Shown: in pieces, positions 46,018 through 54,876 of the stretch
Numbering within the stretch: the first letter of the stretch is position 1
How the letters are laid out: each line of letters starts with the position of its first letter
From: Bacteroidaceae bacterium
GTDB lineage: Bacteria > Bacteroidota > Bacteroidia > Bacteroidales > Bacteroidaceae
NCBI GenBank assembly: GCA_017464345.1
Contig: JAFUAH010000025.1
Location: forward strand, 1 to 64,000
Length of the DNA: 64,000 bases
Direction: 5' to 3'
Program-made: the position numbers and the translations under genes
The notes under the pieces: generated by a model
Seen by the model: the letters and a program-made list of their open reading frames with translations, nothing else
The model's database searches: none
Told to the model about the DNA's origin: nothing

Positions 46018-47223
46018 ATGAAAAAATCATTATTACTCTTAGGGTTGATAACGGGAACGTTTGCCCTACAGTCGTGCGTGGACAATGACTACGACCTCGA
46101 CGACATCGACATGACCATCGGCCTGGGTTCCGATGATGCCGTCTTCTGGCTGCCCAACAGCAGCACGGAAGAAATCGTGCTGGGCGACTTCATCAAACTG
46201 AAGGATGGTGACTACATCCAGGTGGAGACGGACGACAGTGGCAAGGAGTTTTATTGCATCAAGGCCTCGGGTAATGACAACATACAGGTGAGCGTATACG
46301 CCGGTGCCCCTGCCGGGACCCCGATGGACATCACCTATGGAGGTTTCGACCCCATTGACCTCTCGATGGACCCCGAAGGCATCAAGGATCTGAATCTGGA
46401 CCTGGCTGCCCCCATGCTGCTCGTGGACATCGAAAACGACGCCCCCGTGAACATCGACTGCAAGATGGTTTTCGACTGCTACACCAGCAACAGCCAGTCT
46501 GCACCAGACGCTGAAGGCATAGATCTTACCAAGTTCTCCGTGGCCGCCAACAGCACCGCCCACTATTGCTTCACCGACAACACAATGCCCGGATATAGCT
46601 ATGGCGGATATGATTACACGTACAAGCAGTCCACCAACCTGCACAACAAGGTGATGACCATGCCTGACAAGGTACAAATGAACGTAAAGGACATCACCAT
46701 GACCAACGTCGCCACCTCGGGTTCTGCCATCACAGAAGACGTGAAGGCCACCTTCACCCTCTATTCCCCCCTGACCGTAGGACCGAACTTCTCGTTCACC
46801 AACGACAGTAATGAAAAGGGACTGTACAGCGAAATGAAGATTGATGACGATACAGACCTCGACATCAAGGCCATTTGCCTGAAGGCAAAAGTGAAGAACA
46901 ACATGCCCATCGACCTCGACGTCACAGCCATTGCCATGGAAGAAGACGGCACGACCATTGCCAACATCAAGCCCCTGAAGACCAATAAGGTGCTGGCCGG
47001 ACAGACCACAGAAATCAACCTGCGACTGGAAACAGTGGACGGCATCCCCTTCACAAGCTATCTGAAAGAAGGTGCGACCCAGAAACTGGACGGCGTGAAG
47101 CTGAGCATCAAGGCCAGCGGCAACGCCACCAGCAGTGCAGCTCCCCTCCGTCCCACTGACAGCATCAAGGTGCAGGACATGCAGCTCGGCATCATCGGCA
47201 GGGTAATTATCGATGCCAATTAA
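46018..47223 (+). CDS. Hypothetical lipoprotein, acidic and beta-rich
   Basis: The 401-residue product has a lipoprotein signal (FALQSC, Cys about 20) followed by VDNDYDLDDID, a very acidic stretch that fits the Bacteroidetes surface-export signal. The remainder is predicted by eye to be beta-rich, with repeated strands such as VKMNVKDITMTNV-like and DLDIKAICLKAKVKNNM segments. I do not recognise a family. It lies 54 bp after the ROK kinase and 25 bp before the DUF5723 protein, so lipoprotein and barrel may work together at the outer membrane. Confidence 0.8.
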   Translation: MKKSLLLLGLITGTFALQSCVDNDYDLDDIDMTIGLGSDDAVFWLPNSSTEEIVLGDFIKLKDGDYIQVETDDSGKEFYCIKASGNDNIQVSVYAGAPAGTPMDITYGGFDPIDLSMDPEGIKDLNLDLAAPMLLVDIENDAPVNIDCKMVFDCYTSNSQSAPDAEGIDLTKFSVAANSTAHYCFTDNTMPGYSYGGYDYTYKQSTNLHNKVMTMPDKVQMNVKDITMTNVATSGSAITEDVKATFTLYSPLTVGPNFSFTNDSNEKGLYSEMKIDDDTDLDIKAICLKAKVKNNMPIDLDVTAIAMEEDGTTIANIKPLKTNKVLAGQTTEINLRLETVDGIPFTSYLKEGATQKLDGVKLSIKASGNATSSAAPLRPTDSIKVQDMQLGIIGRVIIDAN

Positions 47224-47248
47224 TTAATCCCCTAAACGACAGAAAGCT

Positions 47249-48703
47249 ATGAAACAAATATTCAGACTTGCATTGGCAACTACGGCCCTCCTGTTCGTAC
47301 AGGGGCAGGCTTCGGCACAAAACCTGAGCAGTGCATACTTCCTCGACGGCTATGCACAAGGTCACGAACTGAACCCCGCAAAGGAGTATGACCGCAAGGG
47401 ATACTTTGGTTTCCCCCTGAGCAATATCAACATTGGAGTAAAGGGCAACCTGAGCCTGACAGACGTGCTGAAAGAGAATCCCAACGGTAGCGGACTGGTG
47501 ACCTATCTCCACCCCAGCCTCAGCAACAGCGAGGCCCTGAAGGGATTCAACAACAACAACAAATTGCTCTCCGACATGCGCATCGAGCTCATCAGTGTGG
47601 GATTCCATGCCTTCAAGGGCTACAACACCGTCACCGTGGGTGCACGCATGAACATGGGGCTCAACGTACCGTATGAACTCTTTGACCTCACGCGCGAACT
47701 GAACAATAAGGACTACAACATCAGCGACTTTGGCGGAACGGCCATGGCATGGGGCGAAATCGGTCTCGGACACAGCCGGCAAATAAACAAGGCATGGCGC
47801 ATCGGCGGCAAGGCCAAAATACTGCTGGGCGGCGCATACGCCAAACTCAACATGGACAACCTCAGCCTAAACCTGAAGGACGAGAACCAGTGGGTGGCTA
47901 CAGCCAACGCTACCGTGGAGGCCGGCGTAAAGGGATTCACCTGGGGTGAACCCAAAACGAAGGAATACTCCAACCGATACAAGGCTACGCATCCGGGAGC
48001 CACCACCTATCAGGAAGTGGACTTCGACAATGCAGACATAGACGGCCCCGGACTGAACGGCGGTGGTCTGGCCTTTGACCTGGGTACAGAGTGGAATCTG
48101 GAAGAACAATTCGGTGTGAAGGGCCTGAAAGTAAGTGCCAGCTTGCTGGATCTGGGCTTCATCAAGTGGAAGGACGTTGCCGTGGCAAAGAACAATGGAG
48201 ACCCCTTTGTGTTTGAGGGCTTTGACGACATCCGCGTGAAAAACGGCAGTGGTACGAAATTTGACGACCAGGCAGATGACCTGGAAGACCGTCTGGAAGA
48301 CCTCTACCGCCTGGAGGATAAAGGCAACAAGAGCGTGACCAACATGCTGGGCGCCACGCTGAACATCGCTGCGGAATATACACTCCCCAGTTACAAGCAC
48401 TTGAAATTCGGTTTCCTGAGCACCACTCGCATTCAGGGCGTATACAGCTGGAATGAAGAGCGTCTGGCCGTGACCGTAAGTCCTGTCAAGATGTTTGAAG
48501 TCAGTGCCAACGTGGGCGTAGGCACGCTGGGCACCAACGTGGGCTGGATTATCAACTTCCATCCCCGTGGTTTCAATCTCTTCCTGGGCTCCGACCACAG
48601 CCTGCTGAAGCTCAGCAAACAGGGTGTACCTCTGAAGAGCAATGCCAATTTTGCCATGGGTATCAACTACCCCATCGGCAAAAGCCGCATCGAGAAGAAA
48701 TAA
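47249..48703 (+). CDS. DUF5723 family outer-membrane protein
   Basis: The product (484 residues) has a signal peptide (ending ASAQ) and then alternating hydrophobic/polar strands with Gly and aromatic girdle residues, as in an outer-membrane beta-barrel. Segments such as NLSSAYFLDGYAQGHELNPA and LISVGFHAFKGYNTVTVGA match my memory of DUF5723. The function is not known. It is followed directly by a strong terminator, so it closes the ROK-lipoprotein-barrel unit. Confidence 0.75.
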   Translation: MKQIFRLALATTALLFVQGQASAQNLSSAYFLDGYAQGHELNPAKEYDRKGYFGFPLSNINIGVKGNLSLTDVLKENPNGSGLVTYLHPSLSNSEALKGFNNNNKLLSDMRIELISVGFHAFKGYNTVTVGARMNMGLNVPYELFDLTRELNNKDYNISDFGGTAMAWGEIGLGHSRQINKAWRIGGKAKILLGGAYAKLNMDNLSLNLKDENQWVATANATVEAGVKGFTWGEPKTKEYSNRYKATHPGATTYQEVDFDNADIDGPGLNGGGLAFDLGTEWNLEEQFGVKGLKVSASLLDLGFIKWKDVAVAKNNGDPFVFEGFDDIRVKNGSGTKFDDQADDLEDRLEDLYRLEDKGNKSVTNMLGATLNIAAEYTLPSYKHLKFGFLSTTRIQGVYSWNEERLAVTVSPVKMFEVSANVGVGTLGTNVGWIINFHPRGFNLFLGSDHSLLKLSKQGVPLKSNANFAMGINYPIGKSRIEKK

Positions 48704-48727
48704 AATGCTCACATACTGAATATCTAA

Positions 48728-48760
48728 GCCGTGGATTCTTCGTAATTCACGGCTTTTTTT
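48728..48760 (+). terminator. Intrinsic terminator after the DUF5723 gene
   Basis: GCCGTGGATT (48728-48737) pairs with AATTCACGGC (48744-48753), with one G-T pair and a 6-nt loop, followed by seven T. The T-run abuts the purL -7 element. Confidence 0.9.
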
Positions 48761-48769
48761 GTATCTTTG
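48739..48769 (+). promoter_or_regulatory. Promoter of purL, overlapping the preceding terminator
   Basis: TATCTTTG at 48762-48769 is a perfect -7 element. TTCG at 48739-48742, 19 bp upstream, is a weak -33 and lies inside the terminator hairpin loop. The purL ATG at 48793 is only about 23 nt further on. Confidence 0.65.
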
Positions 48770-48792
48770 CCCTCAAATTAAAATTCACGTGT

Positions 48793-51700
48793 ATGGTCAT
48801 ACAATTCTTCTGCACTACCCAACAATCTATCATTGCCACGCAATGTGAGTGCGAACTCTCACCCGAAAACATCCAGAAACTCTGTTGGCTCTATGGCCAA
48901 GCCACCATCATGGACGACTCCACGGTGTCTGGCTACTTTGTCGGCCCGCGCCGTGAAATGGTGACCCCATGGAGCACCAATGCCGTGGAAATCACACAGA
49001 ACATGAACATCCAGGGCATCACGCGCATCGAAGAGTACTTCCCCGTACAATCAGAGGATGCCGAGTACGACCCGATGCTGCAACGCCTCTACAAGGGACT
49101 GGACCAAGAGATATTCACTGTCGATATTCAGCCGGCTCCCATCCGCCTGATAGAAGACCTTGAGTCCTACAACGAAGAGGAGGGACTGGCTCTCAGCCCT
49201 GAAGAAATCGAATACCTACGCAGCGTAGAAAAGCGCTTGGCCCGCAAGCTGACGGACTCCGAAGTATTCGGTTTTGCACAAATCAACTCGGAGCACTGTC
49301 GCCACAAGATATTCGGCGGCACCTTCATCATCGACGGCCAGGAAATGCCCTCCAGCCTGTTCCAGATGATTAAGAAGACCACACAAGAGAATCCACATCA
49401 CATCATCTCGGCCTACAAGGATAACGTGGCCTTTGCCGAAGGCCCTGTGGTGGAACAGTTTGCACCCGCCGACCACTCCACCAGCGACTACTTCGTCATC
49501 AAGAACATTGAGAGCGTCATTAGCATCAAGGCAGAGACACACAACTTCCCCACTACGGTAGAGCCCTTCAACGGAGCATCCACAGGTACGGGCGGTGAAA
49601 TCCGCGACCGTATGGGCGGTGGTGTAGGCTCGTGGCCCATTGCTGGAACGGCTGTCTATATGACCAGTTATCCCCGGACGGACGAGGAGGAACACGAATG
49701 GGAAAAGATTCTGCCCGTTCGCAAGTGGCTGTATCAGACACCCGAACAGATTCTCATCAAGGCCTCCAACGGAGCCAGTGACTTCGGTAACAAGTTTGGC
49801 CAACCGCTGATTTGCGGTTCTGTGCTGACCTTCGAACACCAAGAACATGCTGAAGCTCCGGCGTATGGCTATGACAAGGTCATTATGCTGGCTGGCGGCG
49901 TGGGCTATGGCACCAAGCGCGACTGCCTGAAAGGTACCCCGACGAAGGGCAACAAGATTGTCGTGGTGGGCGGTGAGAACTACCGCATCGGACTGGGGGG
50001 CGGCTCGGTGAGCAGTGTCGATACCGGACGCTACTCCAACGGTATCGAACTGAATGCCGTGCAGCGTGCCAACCCCGAAATGCAGAAACGTGCCAACAAT
50101 CTGGTGCGTGCCCTCTGTGAGGAAGACGTGAACCCCATCGTCTCCATCCACGACCACGGTTCTGCCGGGCATGTCAATTGTCTGAGCGAACTGGTAGAGG
50201 AATGTGGCGGACTGATAGACATGACCAAACTGCCCGTGGGTGACAAAACGCTGTCAAGCAAGGAGATTATCGCCAACGAAAGCCAGGAGCGCATGGGCTT
50301 GCTGATTCAGGAAGAGCATCTTGACCACGTACGCAAGATAGCCGAGCGCGAACGGGCTCCGCTGTATGTGGTCGGCGAAACCACAGGCGATGCCCATTTT
50401 GCCTTCGAGCAAGGTGACGGAGTAAGACCATTCGATCTGGACGTTGCCGACATGTTCGGGCATTCGCCCAAGACCGTGATGGTTGATAAGCGCGTAGAGC
50501 ACCACTACGAAGATGCAAAAACTACTGGAACGATAGGAAGCCACCTGAAAGATGTGCTTTCTCTCGAAGCCGTAGCCTGCAAGGACTGGCTCACGAACAA
50601 GGTGGATCGCAGTGTGACGGGAAAGGTGGCTCGCCAACAATGCCAAGGGCCACTGCAGTTGCCTCTCAGTGACTGTGGCGTCGTGGCGCTCGACTATCGG
50701 GGCCACAAAGGCATTGCCACGGCTTTGGGGCACGCCCCACAAGCAGGACTTGCCGATTCAGCAGCAGGCAGTGTGCTCTCCGTTGCCGAAAGCCTGACGA
50801 ACATCGTTTGGGCACCCCTATCCGAGGGACTGGACAGTGTCAGCCTCTCTGCCAACTGGATGTGGCCCTGCCGTTCGCAGGAAGGAGAGGATGCCCGCCT
50901 CTATCGCGGTGTAGAAGCGCTGAGCGACTTCTGCTGTGCACTGGGCATCAACGTTCCCACGGGAAAGGACTCCCTATCCATGACGCAGAAGTACCCCAGT
51001 GGGGAGAAAGTCATCAGTCCGGGAACCGTCATTGTCACCAGTGGAGGCGAAGTCAGCGACATTCGCAAGGTAGTGAGCCCCGTCATGGCAGACGAGCCCC
51101 AGTCGGCCCTTTACCATATCGACTTCTCCTTTGACCAGTTGCGCTTGGGCGGCAGTGCCTTTGCCCAAAGCCAAGGCAAAGTGGGCAGCGACGTCCCCAC
51201 GGTGACGAATCCCGAATACTTCCGCGATGCCTTCAACACCATCCAGGAATGTGTGCGCCGTGGACTGCTTTTGGCTGGTCATGACATCTCTGCAGGCGGC
51301 CTCGTCACCACGTTGTTGGAAATGTGCTTTGCCAACACCGAGGGCGGTCTGAAGGTGAACCTCAACAACTTTGCCGAAGAAAATATTGAGAAGATTCTCT
51401 TCGCCGAGAATCCCGGTGTTGTGGTGCAGGTGGCTAATGCCCACGAAAAGGAATTCAAGAAACTGCTGGAGACAGAAGGCGTAGGCTACGTCTATATCGG
51501 TGTGCCCTGTAAGGACCGCACCATGCGCATCCGCAAGGGTGAATACGAGGAAACGCTGGAGATAGACACTCTACGTGAGGTATGGTATGCACCATCCTAT
51601 CGTCTGGACTGCCGCCAGAGCATGAATGGCTGTGCGGAAGAGCGCTTTAACAACTACGCCCATCAGCCCGTGGAGATTAATTTCAATCGCAACTTCACGG

Positions 51701-52536
51701 GTAAACTCAGTCAGTACGGGCTCAATCCCGATCGCTGGAAACAGTCCCTGTCCCGTTCTGCTGCACCCAAAGCTGCCATTATCCGCGAGAAGGGCACCAA
51801 TGGCGAACGCGAAATGGCCTACTCGCTTTATCTGGCAGGCTTTGAGGTGAAGGATGTCATGATGACGGATCTTGTCACGGGCCGAGAGACACTGGAAGAT
51901 GTGAATATGATTGTCTTCTGCGGCGGTTTCTCCAACAGCGATGTGCTGGGCTCTGCCAAGGGATGGGCTGGTGCCTTCCTCTATAATCCCAAAGCCAAGG
52001 AAGCCCTTGACCGCTTCTATGCTCGCCCCGATACCTTGTCGCTCGGCATCTGCAATGGCTGTCAGCTGATGGTGGAACTTGGCTTAATTAAGAATGAGGG
52101 ACTAAAGGCGAAGAATGAACTGAGAACACGCATGTTGCACAACGATAGCCGGAAGTTCGAATCGGCCTACCTCGGCCTGACCATACCCAAGAATGAGAGC
52201 GTCATGTTCGGTTCGCTCAGCGGCAGCAAACTGGGCATCTGGGTGGCCCATGGCGAAGGCAAATTTAGTTTGCCTGGCAACGAAAGCGACTACCATATCG
52301 TAGCTAAGTACAACTACGAACAATATCCGGGCAATCCCAATGGATCGGACTACAACGTGGCTGGCATCTGCTCGGCCGATGGTCGCCACCTGGCCATGAT
52401 GCCCCATCTGGAGCGTGCCATCTTCCCCTGGCAATGCGGTTGGTATCCCCAGAAGCACAGGAATGATGAGGTGACTCCATGGATTGAGGCCTTCGTGAAT
52501 GCCCGCAAGTGGGTTGAGGAGAAAATGGGAAAATGA
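48793..52536 (+). CDS. purL: Phosphoribosylformylglycinamidine synthase
   Basis: PurL converts FGAR and glutamine to FGAM with ATP, the step before PurM. The 1247-residue protein is the large single-chain form: an N-terminal PurS-like domain (about 1-150), the synthetase domains with INSEHCRHKIFGG, AETHNFPTTVEPFNGASTGTGGEIRD and GTPTKGNKIVVVGGENYRIG, then the C-terminal glutaminase domain (about 990-1247) with the nucleophile Cys in GICNGCQLMVELG and the acid pair in APHLERAIFP-type MMPHLERAIFPWQ. It has its own promoter and is not linked to purM here. Tandem repeats start within its last codons. Confidence 0.97.
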   Translation: MVIQFFCTTQQSIIATQCECELSPENIQKLCWLYGQATIMDDSTVSGYFVGPRREMVTPWSTNAVEITQNMNIQGITRIEEYFPVQSEDAEYDPMLQRLYKGLDQEIFTVDIQPAPIRLIEDLESYNEEEGLALSPEEIEYLRSVEKRLARKLTDSEVFGFAQINSEHCRHKIFGGTFIIDGQEMPSSLFQMIKKTTQENPHHIISAYKDNVAFAEGPVVEQFAPADHSTSDYFVIKNIESVISIKAETHNFPTTVEPFNGASTGTGGEIRDRMGGGVGSWPIAGTAVYMTSYPRTDEEEHEWEKILPVRKWLYQTPEQILIKASNGASDFGNKFGQPLICGSVLTFEHQEHAEAPAYGYDKVIMLAGGVGYGTKRDCLKGTPTKGNKIVVVGGENYRIGLGGGSVSSVDTGRYSNGIELNAVQRANPEMQKRANNLVRALCEEDVNPIVSIHDHGSAGHVNCLSELVEECGGLIDMTKLPVGDKTLSSKEIIANESQERMGLLIQEEHLDHVRKIAERERAPLYVVGETTGDAHFAFEQGDGVRPFDLDVADMFGHSPKTVMVDKRVEHHYEDAKTTGTIGSHLKDVLSLEAVACKDWLTNKVDRSVTGKVARQQCQGPLQLPLSDCGVVALDYRGHKGIATALGHAPQAGLADSAAGSVLSVAESLTNIVWAPLSEGLDSVSLSANWMWPCRSQEGEDARLYRGVEALSDFCCALGINVPTGKDSLSMTQKYPSGEKVISPGTVIVTSGGEVSDIRKVVSPVMADEPQSALYHIDFSFDQLRLGGSAFAQSQGKVGSDVPTVTNPEYFRDAFNTIQECVRRGLLLAGHDISAGGLVTTLLEMCFANTEGGLKVNLNNFAEENIEKILFAENPGVVVQVANAHEKEFKKLLETEGVGYVYIGVPCKDRTMRIRKGEYEETLEIDTLREVWYAPSYRLDCRQSMNGCAEERFNNYAHQPVEINFNRNFTGKLSQYGLNPDRWKQSLSRSAAPKAAIIREKGTNGEREMAYSLYLAGFEVKDVMMTDLVTGRETLEDVNMIVFCGGFSNSDVLGSAKGWAGAFLYNPKAKEALDRFYARPDTLSLGICNGCQLMVELGLIKNEGLKAKNELRTRMLHNDSRKFESAYLGLTIPKNESVMFGSLSGSKLGIWVAHGEGKFSLPGNESDYHIVAKYNYEQYPGNPNGSDYNVAGICSADGRHLAMMPHLERAIFPWQCGWYPQKHRNDEVTPWIEAFVNARKWVEEKMGK

Positions 52537-52562
52537 GATATTGAGAAAATGAGAAAATGAGA
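52520..52562. repeat. Tandem repeat from the end of purL to the chromate transporter start
   Basis: Units of GAAAATGAGA and variants (GAAAATGGGA, GATATTGAGA) run from the last codons of purL to the next ATG at 52564, so the repeat includes the purL stop codon. Confidence 0.75.
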
Positions 52563-52563
52563 C

Positions 52564-53097
52564 ATGTGGGAATTATTTACTAACTTCTTCCGCATCGGGC
52601 TGTTCACCATCGGTGGCGGTTATGCCATGATACCGCTCATCGAATCCACAGTAGTGGATGAAAAGCGATGGATAGAACGCGAGGAACTGCTCGACTTGAT
52701 AGCCGTCGCTCAGTCGTGTCCGGGCATCTTTGCCATCAACATCGGCATTTTCATCGGCTACAAACTGCGTGGCGTGAAGGGGGCACTCGTCACCACACTG
52801 GCCACGGCCCTGCCCTCGTTCATCATCATCTTGACGATTGCACTTTGTTTCAACCAATTCCGCGACAATCCCTATGTCGAGAAGATTTTCCGAGGTATCC
52901 GTCCGGCCGTTGTGGCACTGATTGCAGCCCCGGTTTTCAAGATGGGCAAGATGGCCCAAATCAGTTGGACGAACGTCTGGATTCCCATTGTGGCCACACT
53001 GCTCATCTGGTTGCTTGGGGTCAGCCCTATCTACGTTATTCTGCTGGCTGGCATCAGCGGATACATCTACGGACAAGTAAGAGAAGGTAAACTATGA
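52564..53097 (+). CDS. Chromate transporter family protein, half-size (first of a pair)
   Basis: The 177-residue membrane protein has five or six hydrophobic helices and the family motif FRIGLFTIGGGYAMIPLIES near the N-terminus, then VAQSCPGIFAINIGIFIGY and a RGIRPAVVALIAAPVF segment. Chromate transporters occur either as a fused two-domain ChrA or as two short proteins acting together, as seen here. It overlaps the second half by 4 bp. The family exports chromate by analogy, but the natural substrate in gut or oral Bacteroidales is not known. Confidence 0.9.
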   Translation: MWELFTNFFRIGLFTIGGGYAMIPLIESTVVDEKRWIEREELLDLIAVAQSCPGIFAINIGIFIGYKLRGVKGALVTTLATALPSFIIILTIALCFNQFRDNPYVEKIFRGIRPAVVALIAAPVFKMGKMAQISWTNVWIPIVATLLIWLLGVSPIYVILLAGISGYIYGQVREGKL

Positions 53098-53672
53098 TTA
53101 CACTCTATCTACTGCTTTTCTGGACCTTCTTCCAGATTGGTCTCTTCGGCTTTGGCGGAGGCTACGCCATGGTCAGCATGATTCAGGGTGAAGTGGTCAC
53201 TCACTACCACTGGATGACAATGGGCCAGTTCACCGACATCCTGGCCATCAGCCAGATGACCCCTGGCCCCATTGGTATCAACACGGCCACATACGTGGGC
53301 TATACCAGCCTCACCAATGCAGGCTATGCCTGGTACTGGGGTGTCTTGGGCAGCACTATCGCCACGTTTGCCGTCGTCCTGCCATCTTTCATCCTTATGC
53401 TCATTATCAGTCGTTTCCTGATGGCTTACAAGAACCATCCCACGGTGGAACACGTATTCAGTTGGCTACGTCCGGCCGTCATCGGCCTGCTGGCAGCTGC
53501 CGCCTTATGTCTGATGACCAAGGAGAACTTCTCCACACCTGCCATCTGCCCGTGGCAGTTCTGGTGCAGCGTTGGTATCTTCCTCTTCGCCCTCGTCTCC
53601 CTCATCGTGTACAAGATGAAGCCAATCCCCCTCATCCTGCTCTGTGGCTTGGTGGGACTGGTGCTGTTTTAG
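53094..53672 (+). CDS. Chromate transporter family protein, half-size (second of a pair)
   Basis: The 192-residue partner of the preceding gene repeats the layout: FFQIGLFGFGGGYAMVSMIQ, AISQMTPGPIGINTATYVGY and WLRPAVIGLLAAAAL, with about six hydrophobic helices. In this family the two halves are thought to insert with opposite topology. Translation is coupled by a 4-bp overlap. A 22-bp-period repeat array with an 18-bp palindrome begins directly after the stop codon. Confidence 0.9.
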   Translation: MITLYLLLFWTFFQIGLFGFGGGYAMVSMIQGEVVTHYHWMTMGQFTDILAISQMTPGPIGINTATYVGYTSLTNAGYAWYWGVLGSTIATFAVVLPSFILMLIISRFLMAYKNHPTVEHVFSWLRPAVIGLLAAAALCLMTKENFSTPAICPWQFWCSVGIFLFALVSLIVYKMKPIPLILLCGLVGLVLF

Positions 53673-53673
53673 G

Positions 53674-53761
53674 CCCGTACAGCTTTGCCTTGCAACCTAT
53701 ACAGTTTGGGGCTCCGACCTATGCAGGTCGGAGCCCCAAACTATGCGGAACGAAAGCCCCC
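53674..53761. repeat. Array of 22-bp units containing an 18-bp perfect palindrome
   Basis: Units start at 53674 (CCCGTACAGCTT), 53696 (CCTATACAGTTT), 53718 (CCTATGCAGGTC) and 53740 (ACTATGCGGAAC), exactly 22 bp apart. The stretch 53703-53720 is the exact reverse complement of 53725-53742, separated by ATGC. No T-run follows on either strand. The unit type matches the array at 16681-16812. Confidence 0.85.
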
Positions 53762-53787
53762 TCTACCGGAGAGGCAATGCGGAGGGC

Positions 53788-54237
53788 CTACTCAGCCTCT
53801 TTGTGGTCGTCACCTTTGTCATCCAGGGTCTCTTCCGGCGTTTCATCAAATTCGGTGACTCCATTGTCGATGAGCAAGTTGTACCACTGGATAAGTTTCT
53901 TCACATCAGAGACATGTACGCGGTCTCGGTCGAAGGCAGGAAGCACCTCGGCCATGAACTGGAAAAGTTCATCCTTCGAGGCTGTCTTGACATCCACCGA
54001 AAGCACCTTTCCACCGTTCTCCTTAGTCTTGATACTGTTCAGGACCTGACGCAAGGATACCTCTTCTTCATCGGTGTACATGGCGATATCGGCCAATGAT
54101 ATAATACGGTCTGTCGCAAAGGCAGGCATGCGTTTGTGCTGGCTGTCAAGTGTCTCCACAATGAGACTACGGTTACCACGGGACACCAGTTTGTAGAGTC
54201 CGGGCTTGCCAGAAATGGCGAGAATTGTTTTCAGCAT
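53788..54237 (-). CDS. DUF5606 family protein
   Basis: The 149-residue protein starts MLKTILAISGKPGLYKLVSRG and contains ETLDSQHKRMPAFATDRIISLADIAMYT, which fits the Bacteroidetes DUF5606 family as I recall it. The N-terminal half is small and beta-rich (SH3-like by eye); the C-terminus is strongly acidic. No function is known. It is the last gene of the nusB-yajC-YbbR-coaE unit, 33 bp after coaE. Confidence 0.75.
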   Translation of the reverse strand: MLKTILAISGKPGLYKLVSRGNRSLIVETLDSQHKRMPAFATDRIISLADIAMYTDEEEVSLRQVLNSIKTKENGGKVLSVDVKTASKDELFQFMAEVLPAFDRDRVHVSDVKKLIQWYNLLIDNGVTEFDETPEETLDDKGDDHKEAE

Positions 54238-54270
54238 AACTGTAATTTTAATCTTTTTAATATTTTAGGA

Positions 54271-54876
54271 TTATAATATTTCTGGAACCAAGGAGCGTAA
54301 GATGCTCTTCAGTTGCTGTTTGACGTTCGTCTGCCCGTCGTTCATGAGCACATAGTCTGCCCTCTGGCGTGCAGCCTCGGGATGCTGTCGTTGCAGACGC
54401 TGCTTGATTTGGGCTTGCTCCAGTCCGTCACGTGCCATGATTCGTTGAACACGCACCTCCAGAGGAGCATCCACAAAGAGCACATGGTCCACCTCCGTCT
54501 CAAAATGACTTTCGTAAAGTATGGCACTCTCCACAGCCACCAGTGGGGCGTGACGGAGGGACATCCATTCGCGCAAATCGTCCCGAACGGCAGGATGGAT
54601 GATTTGGTTCACTTGCTTGTAATGTTCCTCTGAGGAGAACATGTACTGCGCCAAGTGCACTTTGTCCAGTTGGTTTTGCTCATCATATAAGTCTTTGTCC
54701 AAGGCTGTCAGTGCATCGATGACGTCAATGTCGGTAAGCGTGATTATGCGAGCGCGAATATCGCAGTTGTAGACAGGAATGCCAAAACCCTCTGTCAGTA
54801 CACGACAAACGTAGGACTTGCCACTCCCCATGCCACCCGTAACACCCAGTCGCTTCATGATCTCAGTCTTCCTCAT
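54271..54876 (-). CDS. coaE: Dephospho-CoA kinase
   Basis: CoaE phosphorylates the 3'-OH of dephospho-CoA, the final step of coenzyme A synthesis. The 201-residue protein has the P-loop LGVTGGMGSGKSYVCRVL (about 9-26), YNCDIRARIITLT, the LVAVESAILYE segment and DHVLFVDAPLEVRVQRIMARDGL in the lid and C-terminal domain. The start overlaps the end of the YbbR gene by 14 bp. An ATG at 54858 is a possible alternative and would remove the first six residues. Confidence 0.95.
   Translation of the reverse strand: MRKTEIMKRLGVTGGMGSGKSYVCRVLTEGFGIPVYNCDIRARIITLTDIDVIDALTALDKDLYDEQNQLDKVHLAQYMFSSEEHYKQVNQIIHPAVRDDLREWMSLRHAPLVAVESAILYESHFETEVDHVLFVDAPLEVRVQRIMARDGLEQAQIKQRLQRQHPEAARQRADYVLMNDGQTNVKQQLKSILRSLVPEIL

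Noticed and set aside
54313..54633. 106-codon + strand open frame within coaE
   Set aside because: It is antisense to the conserved coaE coding region and has no signal or domain of its own.
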